DNA from: a virus
DNA length: 64,000 nucleotides
IMG/VR virus record: IMGVR_UViG_3300032236_000747
Coordinates: 248,001 to 312,000 of that record
Strand: one strand, 5' to 3'
Below, piece by piece: positions 37,216-47,579 of the stretch. The notes below the pieces were generated by a model that had not been told where the DNA came from, made no database searches, and was given only the letters and a program-made list of their open reading frames with translations. Position numbers and translations under genes: made by a program. Numbering within the stretch: the stretch's first letter is position 1; every line of letters starts with the position of its first letter.

Positions 37216-40200
37216 ATGCTAAATCTTAATTTTCCAACAACAGGTATAACAACCGGTACACAATACACAGGTGACAACGGTGTTACATACATATACGACG
37301 GAGTTAAGTGGGTAGGACACTCTGTAGCACAGCCAGCAGGGACAAACTCAATCACTAATGCTGGACATACAGTACAAGTTGACGGCAGTGGTAATCTTGT
37401 TACTCCTAACTATGTATTCCCAGCAACTTCGGGTATAGCAAATCAAGTTCTAGTATGGCCCAACAGTGGCAACACGCTAGTATGGTCTAATCAAAGCGGG
37501 TCCGGCGGCGGCTCTAGCGGACCAGTTAACCAACTAACCAGCGGCACCGCAGTATTAAGTTTAGATCTTAACAGCACACTTAAAACAGTATCTCCGAACC
37601 TACAGGTACAGATAGGTGAATCATATGCACCTTATTGGGTAGCAGAATACGGTGGTCTTGGTTCCTCGGCCGTAGTAGCAAATGACTATGCTTATGGTAC
37701 CGGCGCTATATATGATAGCAAGGGTAATTTATATATTCTAGGTTCTGCCGCATCACAGATCAATGGCAGTACTTTTAACGACAGTTTGTTGTTGAAATAT
37801 GATCCTGCAGGTAATCTATTATGGCACAAGACTTGGCGCGATCCAATTAATGGTGGCAACTGCGGTGCCACCAATGTGGCCGTTGCCATAGATGCTAATG
37901 ATCGTATCTACTGGGTGGCCAACGATTGGACATCGGGCGGCATGTGGACTGGCTACATGGACACTGACGGTAATCTCGGTCTTGGTGGACAAGCACAACA
38001 AGTATTAGGGTTCAGTAGTCTTTATCCTACAGATCTTGCCTGCGACACTTCGGGCAACTACTATATTTCAGGTGCAATAACTGCCACAGGTAGTCCTTTC
38101 GGTGGTGGACAGTATGGTCAACCAATAGTTGTTAAAATCAACGGCGACAGTGGAGATGTAGTATGGACCAGCGACCTAACACCTGTTGCTTCTGACTCTA
38201 GTACTAGTACAGGACTATATCGTGCTGTTACTGTCAATGCTGCAACGGGAGATATTTGGGCAGTAGGCGACTATGTAGATATTAGCACCACTTGGGCTAT
38301 GTTGACTAAATGGAACAGCGCAGGTGTACATCAATGGACCAAGAAGTTAGTCACATACTCGGGAGATAAGGGCGAAGCAGTAGTCTTTAATAACGGCCAT
38401 GTCTATACTGTGGTCAATGACGGTACTGAAGTTAAAGTAGTAGTATCTAAATTTACTACCAATGGCACATTAGTTTGGGCATCTAACCTAGCACAAGGCG
38501 GATCTGATCCACAAGGATTTGATTTAAGTTTTGATTCAGACAATAATGTGTATCTAACTGGTACTTTACAAGGTCAGATATGGTTGACCAAGCTAGATCC
38601 TGCTACTGGTGCAATGCTATATAGCCGTAATTTAGTAACACAAAGCGGAGAAATAATATTTGACGGATCAGGTGATCCATTAGTTGGACACAGAGTAGGC
38701 GATATCTATCAAGATAAGATAGCTATTACTGCTATGACTCAAAGCGATCTTACACAAGCAGGCGGCTTCAACTCAAGAATTATACTAGCACAGTTGCCTA
38801 TTGATGGTAGCATTACCGGTGTATTTAATAATGTAGAAATCGGTGATATTACTAGTACTATAGCAGGCTCTTGCACAACAGGTACCTATTCTGTCACATC
38901 ATTGACCTGGATCACAGGAACAATAGGTACAAGTATTGGCACATTGAGTCAATTGTCAGCTAGTGCTGTTACCACAGTGGGCCAAATGAGTGGTCGAATA
39001 ATCAGCATCAGCACAGGCACTAGATCAACTGCTTGGAACTTTGGTCAGGACGGTGGATTAGCATTTCCAGATGGAACTGTACAGTACTCAGCGGCAGCAG
39101 GCGCGGAAACAAGATGGACTGCTACACCAGCAGTATCAGGTTGTCCTATCTACACAGAACTAACTCCAGACCACTTCTACGCATACACACAACAAAGTCA
39201 TTTGAGTTTAGAGAACGCGGGTGATTGGTGGTTAGGTAGTAGTTTCAACGGCACTTATGTTGGATCCCTTAATAGTACTGATACTACTGTCGTTGCTGTA
39301 AACGGTAAGGTTGTTGTTGGCGCAGGGTCAAGAGAGTTGGTATTTAGAGGTGATGGCAGTTTAACATTACCGGATACTAATAAGATAACAGCGGCAGTAA
39401 CTCCACAGGTTGGTTATATAGCAGTAGGTGTTGAAAATCCCGAGCAAGGAGTAGGTACTGACACTTTTGGATTTGTCAACTATATCTGGTCTAACGCCAG
39501 TACTGTGTTCCAATCAATTTTCCATCTAGGGCTAAATGGTTGGTACTTCTATCCAGTAGGTCATCCAGAGCAAAGTGTAGTCGTAGGCACCACTGGACAA
39601 CTAGGTTCAGCCTCAATAGGATTTAATACTACGCTTCCTCAAGGTCCCTATGTAGCATATAGTCCAGACTACAGACCTGCTGTCGGCCATCCTATTGTCG
39701 TTGAAACCAATGCCAATACATGGACATTTATGGTAGATGGCTCGTTGAAACTGACTGGAAGCAATCCAGAAAGTATTTATGGTGGTCCAGGCATTATTGA
39801 TTTTACTCCGGACAGCAGTTTAAGAATAGGTACTCCTACCTTAACTGGATCTGGGTTCCGCGACCACAACATTCGACATGCTATTGCCATTGGTAATGGC
39901 GCACAAGACTGGAATGTCAACACAGGTAGCTACTCAATTGTGATTGGTAGCGGAGACGACACCGGCTACGGTGCCAAAGACAAGTCTGTTGTTATTGGTA
40001 GTGGGGCAGGATTCAACGATGGCGGTGCAGTAGGTACAGCCTCTATTGCCATTGGTTATCGTGCTAACTACGATCACGGAGCAGATCACACAATAACACT
40101 CAACGCCACCGGCAATGATCTAAGTGTTGATCATTCTGGATTCTTTGTTAAACCGATTCGACAAGACGGTGCTAGCAGAGCCAAAGCTGTATTTTACAAT

Positions 40201-43200
40201 ACTGCCACCGGTGAACTAACTTATACAACATCAACAGTATATCAACTGACCAGCGGAACAGCAGTATTAAGCGTAGCCTCAGACAGTAGCGTGACACTGC
40301 CTAATGGCGCTAAACTAGACGGCGGAGTTTCTTATAAGTTTGCCACAGACAATAGTGTAACGCAGTATATTGATCTACGTGATGCAAGTGGTCGTGGTTT
40401 CTATACTGACGGTAGCGGATATACATTAAGAAGTAGTAGTAGCTACAGCTGGATCTTTGGTCCAGATGGTAGTTTAAGAGCACCGGCATTACCTGTAAAC
40501 GGTGCATCGTTTGACATAGTATATACACAGCCAACATTGATGCTAGGTGTAAACTCATCTGATTCTACTATTGCCGACACACCAAGTGATGAAACCAATC
40601 GCGGCAACCGCACTATCCTAATACAAGGACAAAGAGGCTACGGCAGTTTTAGTACTAATGGACCGGGCGGAAAAGGCACCAGTGTTCGCATTCAGGGTGG
40701 ATTAGGTGGAGAAAGTGGCACCACTAACGGTGGCGGCGAAGGCGGAACTATTAACGTCTACGGCGGCGACGGTAATGGCGGTAATGGTGGCGGCTGGGTT
40801 AACATCGGCGGAGGCACCGCAGCATACAACGACATTGGATCAACTCCTTATGGTGGACAAGTTAATATCACCGGTGGTAGTGCATTAGGCGCCTATAGCG
40901 GTACAGGCATTGGCGGCGATATAATACTTCAAGGCGGACGAGGTAATTTTGCCAACGGACGTGTCAGTATTCAAACATTTGATTCATTACTTAGCACCTG
41001 GAACAATTGGAACTTTAACCAAGACGGTACTTTAAATATACAAGGTGATATACAAGATTCTAATGGATCGGTTATTCGTATAGCAACAACTAGCACAGCA
41101 CCTACTAGAGTTAATGGACAGTTATGGTTTAACACTGATGAAGGTCGTACTTATATTAAGTACAACGGTCAATGGGTTGATGCTAGTCCAACAGAAGTTC
41201 CTCCTGTAAGTACATATCTAGGCGATATTACGGTCATCGGCAATACTCTATATATCAATACTTCTACACTAACTATTGACGACTCCGGTACACTATTAGT
41301 CAATGGCGCACAAGTAACCGGTACTGGCGGAGGCGGTGGTGGAGGTTTTATTACTAGTGGAACATTATTCGGACCACAGATTGTAGGATTTGTACCCCCG
41401 GATAGTGCGTTAATATTCTCTAGTACAGCAAGTAATAGCAATTTAGCTGAATTAGGATTTGTAGCACCTGGCGGCTTTGGTAGTAACAATGATTTTATAT
41501 CAGTTCTTGGTGCCGCTAACCTCGGCGGTAGTACAGCATCATCAGTAATGATCTTTAGTGCGGCAGCTAGCGGCAATCAGAGCCAATGGAAGTTCGGTGG
41601 CGACGGCGTATTAACATTAAGCACAGCAAGTACTATTTTAGGAACAGGCTCAGACCCCAATGTCTATATCGAAACAGTTACATCTAGTACAACCAGCATT
41701 TGGACATTTGGTACTAACGGCGTTCTAACACTACCTGCGTCCACTCCTGTAATCAAGGGTGCTGGATCTGGTACAGATGTTACCCTTGTTGCTACAACAG
41801 GTTCTAATACTAGTACCTGGGTGTTTGGCGCAAACGGAACTACGCATTTCCCACAATACACATTCCCTGCTGTAGATGGCGCTGCATATCAAATGCTACA
41901 AACAGATGGTAGTGGTAACTTAACCTGGGTTGACAACGCACACAACTATATATCTAATGGTACAAGCGGCGTAACTATTCCGGGCGAGAATGGTAATGTT
42001 ATTATGTCTGTTGAAGGCAATACTATTGCTGAGTTTACTCCTACTGGAGTTAACATTACAGGCAATCTAAATATTACTAACTCGGCAACTTACATTGTCA
42101 GTACTAATACAGTCTATACAGATAGCCTAATCGAAATACACGCACCTCCGGGTGGAGTAGCAAGTACTTGGACCAGCAATGATCTCAATGATATTGGTTT
42201 CCGATTCCATTATTATAATGGGGCGGATAAAAATGCTGGCTTATATATGGACAACGGCACTTGGAGATTAAAGTGGGCTGTGGACGGTGTTGAATCGGGT
42301 GGACAGTTTGTTCACAGTGGCCTAGGCGATATTGAGGCACGCACATTCTACGGTAACTTAAATGCCACTACTGCTACATTCTCGGGTGGTCTAACAATTG
42401 ATAATGGAGGTATTGCTGGCCTTGATCAAAATAGAGTTAATATTAATTCATCTGGGGCTAACGGAGGAACAACATTATATTGGTTATCTACATTCACAAA
42501 CACATCGTCGATACAGACGGTCAGTGTTGATCTCGGCCAACAAGGTGGCGGATTGCCAGGTGTACGGATTCAGGCCTATGACGAAAGGTATTTAAACCCT
42601 AACGATTATGGCGGCTGGACTTTTGATTATTATGGTAATTTGTCATTGCCAGATGGTTCAACATTAGGAAACAATAAATGGATATCAGTCAGTCAATCTA
42701 TGGCTATTAAATTAGATGACACATATGTTCAAATTACTCCTGTTGATCAGTATTCTAATAGTACTACCCCTTGGACTTTTAGTAGTACTGGCACACTTAC
42801 ATTCCCTAACGATACTGTGCAAACCACAGCCTATTTAGGAACTGCTACAACTGGAAGAGTTGGTGGAGTTAAGATTGGTAGTGGCATTAGTATAACAGCA
42901 GATGGTACCATATCGGCTGCGGCAATTAGCACATCTAGTTTCTTAGTTAATAACTTTACCGCAGTAGGTACAACCACGGTAGGTGTATTTAAAGCAACAC
43001 AGGTAGCGGAAACATTCACTAGTTTAACTCCTGCCAACGCATCAACTGCTACACTTAACTGTTCAGGTGGTAATGTCTTTAATATCACAATGGGGACATT
43101 GGGTCAAAACTGGACTCCATGGTTGACTAACCTTAATGTAACATCAGGCACAGTGGCTACTGTATCTATCATTGTTAACCAAACAGGCACAGCTTACATT

Positions 43201-43362
43201 CCGACTAGTGTGGTTATTCCGGGCGCTACTAATACTAGTTTTACATGGCAAGGCGGATCTACTCCAACAGGTAGTCCTAACAAGAAAGATGTTATTGCTT
43301 ATAACATCTACAGTACAGCAACTAACCAATATGTTGTATTAGCACAGTTGATATCATTCTAA
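37216..43362 (+). CDS. Giant tail fibre / adhesin, 2048 aa
   Basis: The N-terminal adaptor TGTQYTGDNGVTYIYDGVKW is a common fibre motif. Residues about 150-560 contain repeats such as YDSKGNLYILGSA, ACDTSGNYYISGA and FDSDNNVYLTGTL, each followed by WxxxL, which look like a beta-propeller (SBBP/NHL type). Then come many WxFGxDGxLxLP-like beta modules, a YadA-head-like segment (VVIGSGAG, SIAIGYRA), a Gly-rich segment near 1160, and a C-terminal beta domain. It lies between two shorter fibres and is probably part of the host-recognition apparatus. Confidence 0.85.
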   Translation: MLNLNFPTTGITTGTQYTGDNGVTYIYDGVKWVGHSVAQPAGTNSITNAGHTVQVDGSGNLVTPNYVFPATSGIANQVLVWPNSGNTLVWSNQSGSGGGSSGPVNQLTSGTAVLSLDLNSTLKTVSPNLQVQIGESYAPYWVAEYGGLGSSAVVANDYAYGTGAIYDSKGNLYILGSAASQINGSTFNDSLLLKYDPAGNLLWHKTWRDPINGGNCGATNVAVAIDANDRIYWVANDWTSGGMWTGYMDTDGNLGLGGQAQQVLGFSSLYPTDLACDTSGNYYISGAITATGSPFGGGQYGQPIVVKINGDSGDVVWTSDLTPVASDSSTSTGLYRAVTVNAATGDIWAVGDYVDISTTWAMLTKWNSAGVHQWTKKLVTYSGDKGEAVVFNNGHVYTVVNDGTEVKVVVSKFTTNGTLVWASNLAQGGSDPQGFDLSFDSDNNVYLTGTLQGQIWLTKLDPATGAMLYSRNLVTQSGEIIFDGSGDPLVGHRVGDIYQDKIAITAMTQSDLTQAGGFNSRIILAQLPIDGSITGVFNNVEIGDITSTIAGSCTTGTYSVTSLTWITGTIGTSIGTLSQLSASAVTTVGQMSGRIISISTGTRSTAWNFGQDGGLAFPDGTVQYSAAAGAETRWTATPAVSGCPIYTELTPDHFYAYTQQSHLSLENAGDWWLGSSFNGTYVGSLNSTDTTVVAVNGKVVVGAGSRELVFRGDGSLTLPDTNKITAAVTPQVGYIAVGVENPEQGVGTDTFGFVNYIWSNASTVFQSIFHLGLNGWYFYPVGHPEQSVVVGTTGQLGSASIGFNTTLPQGPYVAYSPDYRPAVGHPIVVETNANTWTFMVDGSLKLTGSNPESIYGGPGIIDFTPDSSLRIGTPTLTGSGFRDHNIRHAIAIGNGAQDWNVNTGSYSIVIGSGDDTGYGAKDKSVVIGSGAGFNDGGAVGTASIAIGYRANYDHGADHTITLNATGNDLSVDHSGFFVKPIRQDGASRAKAVFYNTATGELTYTTSTVYQLTSGTAVLSVASDSSVTLPNGAKLDGGVSYKFATDNSVTQYIDLRDASGRGFYTDGSGYTLRSSSSYSWIFGPDGSLRAPALPVNGASFDIVYTQPTLMLGVNSSDSTIADTPSDETNRGNRTILIQGQRGYGSFSTNGPGGKGTSVRIQGGLGGESGTTNGGGEGGTINVYGGDGNGGNGGGWVNIGGGTAAYNDIGSTPYGGQVNITGGSALGAYSGTGIGGDIILQGGRGNFANGRVSIQTFDSLLSTWNNWNFNQDGTLNIQGDIQDSNGSVIRIATTSTAPTRVNGQLWFNTDEGRTYIKYNGQWVDASPTEVPPVSTYLGDITVIGNTLYINTSTLTIDDSGTLLVNGAQVTGTGGGGGGGFITSGTLFGPQIVGFVPPDSALIFSSTASNSNLAELGFVAPGGFGSNNDFISVLGAANLGGSTASSVMIFSAAASGNQSQWKFGGDGVLTLSTASTILGTGSDPNVYIETVTSSTTSIWTFGTNGVLTLPASTPVIKGAGSGTDVTLVATTGSNTSTWVFGANGTTHFPQYTFPAVDGAAYQMLQTDGSGNLTWVDNAHNYISNGTSGVTIPGENGNVIMSVEGNTIAEFTPTGVNITGNLNITNSATYIVSTNTVYTDSLIEIHAPPGGVASTWTSNDLNDIGFRFHYYNGADKNAGLYMDNGTWRLKWAVDGVESGGQFVHSGLGDIEARTFYGNLNATTATFSGGLTIDNGGIAGLDQNRVNINSSGANGGTTLYWLSTFTNTSSIQTVSVDLGQQGGGLPGVRIQAYDERYLNPNDYGGWTFDYYGNLSLPDGSTLGNNKWISVSQSMAIKLDDTYVQITPVDQYSNSTTPWTFSSTGTLTFPNDTVQTTAYLGTATTGRVGGVKIGSGISITADGTISAAAISTSSFLVNNFTAVGTTTVGVFKATQVAETFTSLTPANASTATLNCSGGNVFNITMGTLGQNWTPWLTNLNVTSGTVATVSIIVNQTGTAYIPTSVVIPGATNTSFTWQGGSTPTGSPNKKDVIAYNIYSTATNQYVVLAQLISF

Positions 43363-43370
43363 GGACTGCA

Positions 43371-44189
43371 ATGTTTGGATTTTTTACTAACGCTATAGGT
43401 TTTGGGGAACGACCTGCTATTAAGCAGACTGTTACTGCGGCCAACTTAACCGCTACTGTGACTGCTACAGTAGTTTGGTATGATATGAGTACTACTGGTA
43501 CAAATTATGTAGATCAATTTGTACAAGCTACTTCTGCTGCTACCCCTATAAACAGCGGAACAGCTATTACTAAGTTTATTAATCGAGCCAATACTGCAAC
43601 TTATACAATGACAGTGTCGGGTAATCCGCAGTATGTTACTAATGCTAATAATACATTGGGTGCTGTCAAGTTCACAGGCAGTCAATACGGAACATTAGGT
43701 TCTATGTCAACAGTATTTGGTGGCAAGTCGGGGATGACTGCTATTGCTGTGGTCAAGCCCGCTGCAATGTCTACATCAACATCGGGTGGCTTGTGGATAT
43801 GTGGTTCAGACAACGGTCCAGAGATGGTTATAAAATACGAAACTAGTGTATGGAAATGTACTGTTGCTGGATACACTGGCGCTACTACAGTTCCTTTGAA
43901 CACTACTACTTGGCAAGTGTTCAGTTTTGTGTTTGATGGCATAGCACCAGCAACTGCTGGTAGACTGCGATTCCGTTATAACAAAGCAGATCAAGTATTA
44001 ACCTATAGTGGAACTGCTGGTACTGCCACAGGTGGTTCAACAGACAACTACTATATAGGTGGTATGGGATCAGGTCCTTCAAATCAAATGAGCGGACAGA
44101 TAGGCGAGTTCTTTATTTGGAATCGTGCTCTTAAAGTTTCTGAAGTAAGTGCTATAGAAACTTATCTCGGAACCAAGTGGGGTATATAA
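43371..44189 (+). CDS. Concanavalin A/LamG-like lectin-domain tail protein, 272 aa
   Basis: Jelly-roll signature: LGAVKFTGSQYGTLGSMSTV, then WQVFSFVFDG, DNYYIGGMGSGPSNQMSGQI and GEFFIWNRALKVSEVSAIET. This is the classic end of LamG/ConA-like domains (IGEFxIWNRALxxxEVxxIExYL). It probably binds host surface glycans. Confidence 0.85.
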   Translation: MFGFFTNAIGFGERPAIKQTVTAANLTATVTATVVWYDMSTTGTNYVDQFVQATSAATPINSGTAITKFINRANTATYTMTVSGNPQYVTNANNTLGAVKFTGSQYGTLGSMSTVFGGKSGMTAIAVVKPAAMSTSTSGGLWICGSDNGPEMVIKYETSVWKCTVAGYTGATTVPLNTTTWQVFSFVFDGIAPATAGRLRFRYNKADQVLTYSGTAGTATGGSTDNYYIGGMGSGPSNQMSGQIGEFFIWNRALKVSEVSAIETYLGTKWGI

Positions 44190-45553
44190 TGGCAATAACA
44201 ATACGATCAGCACAGACTATCAGCAACGGTATTAAACTCAAAGGTAATTACAATATTAACGAAGGTATAATCTTATGGCTTGATGCTGCCAACCCAGCAA
44301 GTTATCCTGGTTCAGGAACAACCTGGTATGATTTAACCAGCAATCACTATAACGCTACCTTATATGGCGCTACTTATAGCAACAGGGCCATCAACTTTGA
44401 CTACACACAAAGCCAGTATGCTGCACTAGCCGCTAACAATATCCTAGGTGGAGACTTTACAGCTATAGGTTGGGTCTATGTTCGCAGTTATCAAGCCTGG
44501 AGTAGACTATTTGATTTTGGTAATGGTGCAGGTGGTGTTAATGTGATTCTAGCAGTTACACAGGGCTCTAGTGGGAATCCTGTGTGGAGCACTGACGGAG
44601 CAGATAATATAAACAGCAGTCAACTATTACCTCTAAATCAATGGGTTCAGTTGTCAGCAACTCAATCAGGACTAACAGGCACAATCTACATAAACGGACA
44701 ACAAGTGGCTAGTGCTACTAATACTGGAATAGCTACTGTAACTCGTAATCTCAACTATATTGGCAAGAGTAACTGGAATGGTGATGGTTACCTAGATGGT
44801 AAGATTAAATCGTTGAAAATGTGGAATAGAACACTGAGTCCTAGTGAGATTAGTTTTGACTATCAAACTAACAATCCTAATATTGTTACTACAGGACTCT
44901 ACGCCAACTATGATGCCACTGCAATAACCAACACCACAACATTCCCAGACTCTAGCGGTAATGGTCGCAATGCTAGCTTGTTTAATGGTCCTACTACTAC
45001 AATATTTAATGGTACACAAGTATTACAGTTAAACGGTAGCAGTCAATATTTTGCTAAAAATGATGGGTACGGTTCAGACTTGGACTCAGCGTTTACATTT
45101 GATGTATGGGCGTGTCCTGTAAGTGCTGGCACACCAGGAGTGCTGATAGCCGAATGGTCACCGACGGTTACTGGCGGCTGGCAAGATACACAGATGGGAT
45201 TTACTAATGTGGATATCAGAGCAGGTGTTTATAATACTAATGCCGCTGTAGCCAAAGACAGTTGGACTGCTAACACTTGGTATCATATCGTAACAACATA
45301 TGACGGGTCTATACTTAGAACCTATGTCAATAGTGTAGCAGGTGCTACTAGTGCAGGAGCAAAACAAAGTCCAACAGGATCTAGTGTTGGGCCAACAGTT
45401 TTAAGTATGGGTATACCTTGTGCTGATTATCTAGGCGGCGTTAGCGGATACTTTCACGGATTTATTGGTGCTTGGAAAATCTACAACCGAGCACTAACAC
45501 CTGCAGAGGTAAATCAAAACTTTAACGCACTACGCGGTCAGTACGGAGTATAA
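44189..45553 (+). CDS. Two-domain LamG-like tail protein, 454 aa
   Basis: The ATG at 44189 shares bases with the stop of the preceding gene (TAATGG); an earlier in-frame start was rejected. Two LamG/ConA-like domains are visible. The first ends GKIKSLKMWNRTLSPSEISF (about 205-224) and the second ends GFIGAWKIYNRALTPAEVNQ (about 423-442). Each starts with a WLDAANPASYPGSGTTWYDL or YDATAITNTTTFPDSSGNGR style strand pair. It is likely a glycan-binding adhesin. Confidence 0.85.
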   Translation: MAITIRSAQTISNGIKLKGNYNINEGIILWLDAANPASYPGSGTTWYDLTSNHYNATLYGATYSNRAINFDYTQSQYAALAANNILGGDFTAIGWVYVRSYQAWSRLFDFGNGAGGVNVILAVTQGSSGNPVWSTDGADNINSSQLLPLNQWVQLSATQSGLTGTIYINGQQVASATNTGIATVTRNLNYIGKSNWNGDGYLDGKIKSLKMWNRTLSPSEISFDYQTNNPNIVTTGLYANYDATAITNTTTFPDSSGNGRNASLFNGPTTTIFNGTQVLQLNGSSQYFAKNDGYGSDLDSAFTFDVWACPVSAGTPGVLIAEWSPTVTGGWQDTQMGFTNVDIRAGVYNTNAAVAKDSWTANTWYHIVTTYDGSILRTYVNSVAGATSAGAKQSPTGSSVGPTVLSMGIPCADYLGGVSGYFHGFIGAWKIYNRALTPAEVNQNFNALRGQYGV

Positions 45554-45554
45554 C

Positions 45555-46361
45555 ATGAGCCTAATAATTAATCCAGGATACACAATAGGGCCAGGTACTA
45601 CTCTACATAGTGGCAATCCAGTAATACCAGCACCAACGGGACTAACCAGTAGTAATCCTAGTACAAGTGCGTGGGCTATTAAACAGGCATATCCAAATAG
45701 TCCGGATGGCCGATACTGGATACAGAACGCTAACATTAACGGCGGAGCTCCTGTACAGATTTATGCTGATATGACCACATTGGGTGGCGGCTGGACCTTA
45801 TTAGTACAGAACCCTAGTTCAGACTGGACCACCTCAAATGGCTTATTACGCAATCAAACCTCACCACCTAGCAGTCTAGTTGACTTTAACAGCAATGGCT
45901 CCGGCACGGCCTACAGCATACTAGGTTGGGCAGATTATATCAAACGTAGCGCAAGCGGATTTGATTATATGTTTGATGCTGGCTACAGAGGACGCAACGG
46001 AGCGGCTTATACTGCTAACGAAGCCTATAGTTTTGTTGAAGTATGGAACAATCAATCAGTTGGAAGTGTTGGATTAGCTAATAACGGTTGGCGCAAGAAC
46101 ATTACAGAAATTCAGCGTTTCCCAGCAGGTACTTCAAGCGATACTAACTTAACTTGGAACTACGATCAAGACGGTATAGAAGCTCGTATGCCCTGGTATG
46201 CCTACGGAGGCCACGATGCTCAAGCAATATTGACCACAGACGGCCCAGGCAATGGGGGGTGGTGGGGAACTATTATAGCAACAGCTGGCTGGGATCCAGC
46301 ACCATGGCATAACCCCTCAGGTTGGGGTTACCCAAAGGTTATCTGGTACTGGGTTAGATAA
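45555..46361 (+). CDS. Fibrinogen-like-domain tail protein, 268 aa
   Basis: NSPDGRYWIQNANINGGAPV, then QIYADMTTLGGGWTLLVQN, is the fibrinogen C-terminal/intelectin-like signature (DGxYWI...VxxxDMTTxGGGWTL). The C-terminal IEARMPWYAYGGHDAQAILT and GYPKVIWYWVR fit the end of such lectin domains. It is likely a carbohydrate-binding adhesin, co-transcribed with the LamG proteins. Confidence 0.85.
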   Translation: MSLIINPGYTIGPGTTLHSGNPVIPAPTGLTSSNPSTSAWAIKQAYPNSPDGRYWIQNANINGGAPVQIYADMTTLGGGWTLLVQNPSSDWTTSNGLLRNQTSPPSSLVDFNSNGSGTAYSILGWADYIKRSASGFDYMFDAGYRGRNGAAYTANEAYSFVEVWNNQSVGSVGLANNGWRKNITEIQRFPAGTSSDTNLTWNYDQDGIEARMPWYAYGGHDAQAILTTDGPGNGGWWGTIIATAGWDPAPWHNPSGWGYPKVIWYWVR

Positions 46362-46371
46362 CACAAAAACA

Positions 46372-46379
46372 GGTAAATA
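46372..46379 (+). promoter_or_regulatory. Late promoter-like element GGTAAATA
   Basis: Precedes the ATG at 46385; variants of the same form occur at 50567 and 61149. Confidence 0.45.
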
Positions 46380-46384
46380 CGCAT

Positions 46385-47566
46385 ATGACACATCCAATAC
46401 CATTTCCAACAAGCCCTCAAACAGGGCAACAATTTCTAGCAGATAATACAGTGACTTATATCTGGACTGGAGATCGTTGGTCTTCTAGTCGTGCTCTAGT
46501 TAATAGATATACAACATTTACTGTAGAAGAAGGCGCATTTGCAGATTTTGACTACAATCCATCAATTAATAAGTTATTAGATAGTGGTGATAGTACTACA
46601 GAATCATACCGTTTTATAGATGCAGGCAGTTCTAATGTTGGACTTGAGCAAATAACTGTCACATCATCTTATCTAGCACCTAGCGGATACGCACCTGGTG
46701 ATTTTGGCACAGTTACTTACTATATTGTACACGACGGCGCACAAGAAGCTGGTCTAGTTTTCCACGGACTAACCGGCGGTGGAGACCAAACAATAACAGG
46801 CACCTACGCTCAGGGCAGTAATACTTTAGTAATACCTCCATTATATCAGAGTTTATGGTCACAAATAGTATCTGTTAGAGCTTATGTGGTAGACAGTCTC
46901 GGTGATACATATTTTGCTGATGTTAGCGATATGTGGGAAACACCTTATGGTCCGTGTCTAGTAGCAGGCACATTAATGACATTGGCTGATGGAACACATA
47001 AGAAGATTGAAGACATTACATATGATGATGTATTGAGTGTATGGAACTTTGATCTAGGTGAAATGTCAGAAGCCCGTCCACTATGGGTCAAACGCAAACA
47101 AACCGCCGGAGACTATACACTGGTAAAGTTCAGCGATGGTACAGAATTACGCACTGTTGGACACCATATATTCAACAAACAAGTAGGCGAGTTTACAAAG
47201 ATTATCACTGATGATACTCCGGTAGGTACTATCACCGTAAACGAACAAGGACAAGAGATTGCTATTGTTAGCAAAGAACTAGTGCGAGAAACTGTAGACT
47301 ACTATAACATCTGGACACAGTATCATTTGAACGCTTATGCTAATGGTCTATTAACTGGCAACAAATATTGTAATATCTACCCTGTTGTGGATATGAAGTA
47401 TGTGAAAGATGACAGAACTTTACGCTCTGTAGAAGAATTTGCGGATATCGATGAGAAATATATCGCAGGTATGAGATTACAAGAACAAACATTCGATTTA
47501 GCATTTATACAAACTATGGTAGATAGAATAGAATTATTAGACAGCAAGGCTGCTATAACAGCATAA
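46385..47566 (+). CDS. Tail protein with C-terminal Hint (hedgehog/intein-like) domain, 393 aa
   Basis: The N-terminus TSPQTGQQFLADNTVTYIWT is the usual fibre adaptor. From C191 a Hint domain is evident: CLVAGTLMTLADGTHKKIED (block A, with a C1 nucleophile), then TVGHHIF (block B, residues 257-263, with paired His). The end lacks the HN-C/S/T splice junction, so self-cleavage rather than splicing is expected. It may process or crosslink the preceding domain. Confidence 0.8.
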   Translation: MTHPIPFPTSPQTGQQFLADNTVTYIWTGDRWSSSRALVNRYTTFTVEEGAFADFDYNPSINKLLDSGDSTTESYRFIDAGSSNVGLEQITVTSSYLAPSGYAPGDFGTVTYYIVHDGAQEAGLVFHGLTGGGDQTITGTYAQGSNTLVIPPLYQSLWSQIVSVRAYVVDSLGDTYFADVSDMWETPYGPCLVAGTLMTLADGTHKKIEDITYDDVLSVWNFDLGEMSEARPLWVKRKQTAGDYTLVKFSDGTELRTVGHHIFNKQVGEFTKIITDDTPVGTITVNEQGQEIAIVSKELVRETVDYYNIWTQYHLNAYANGLLTGNKYCNIYPVVDMKYVKDDRTLRSVEEFADIDEKYIAGMRLQEQTFDLAFIQTMVDRIELLDSKAAITA

Positions 47567-47579
47567 TAGGAAAACAACT

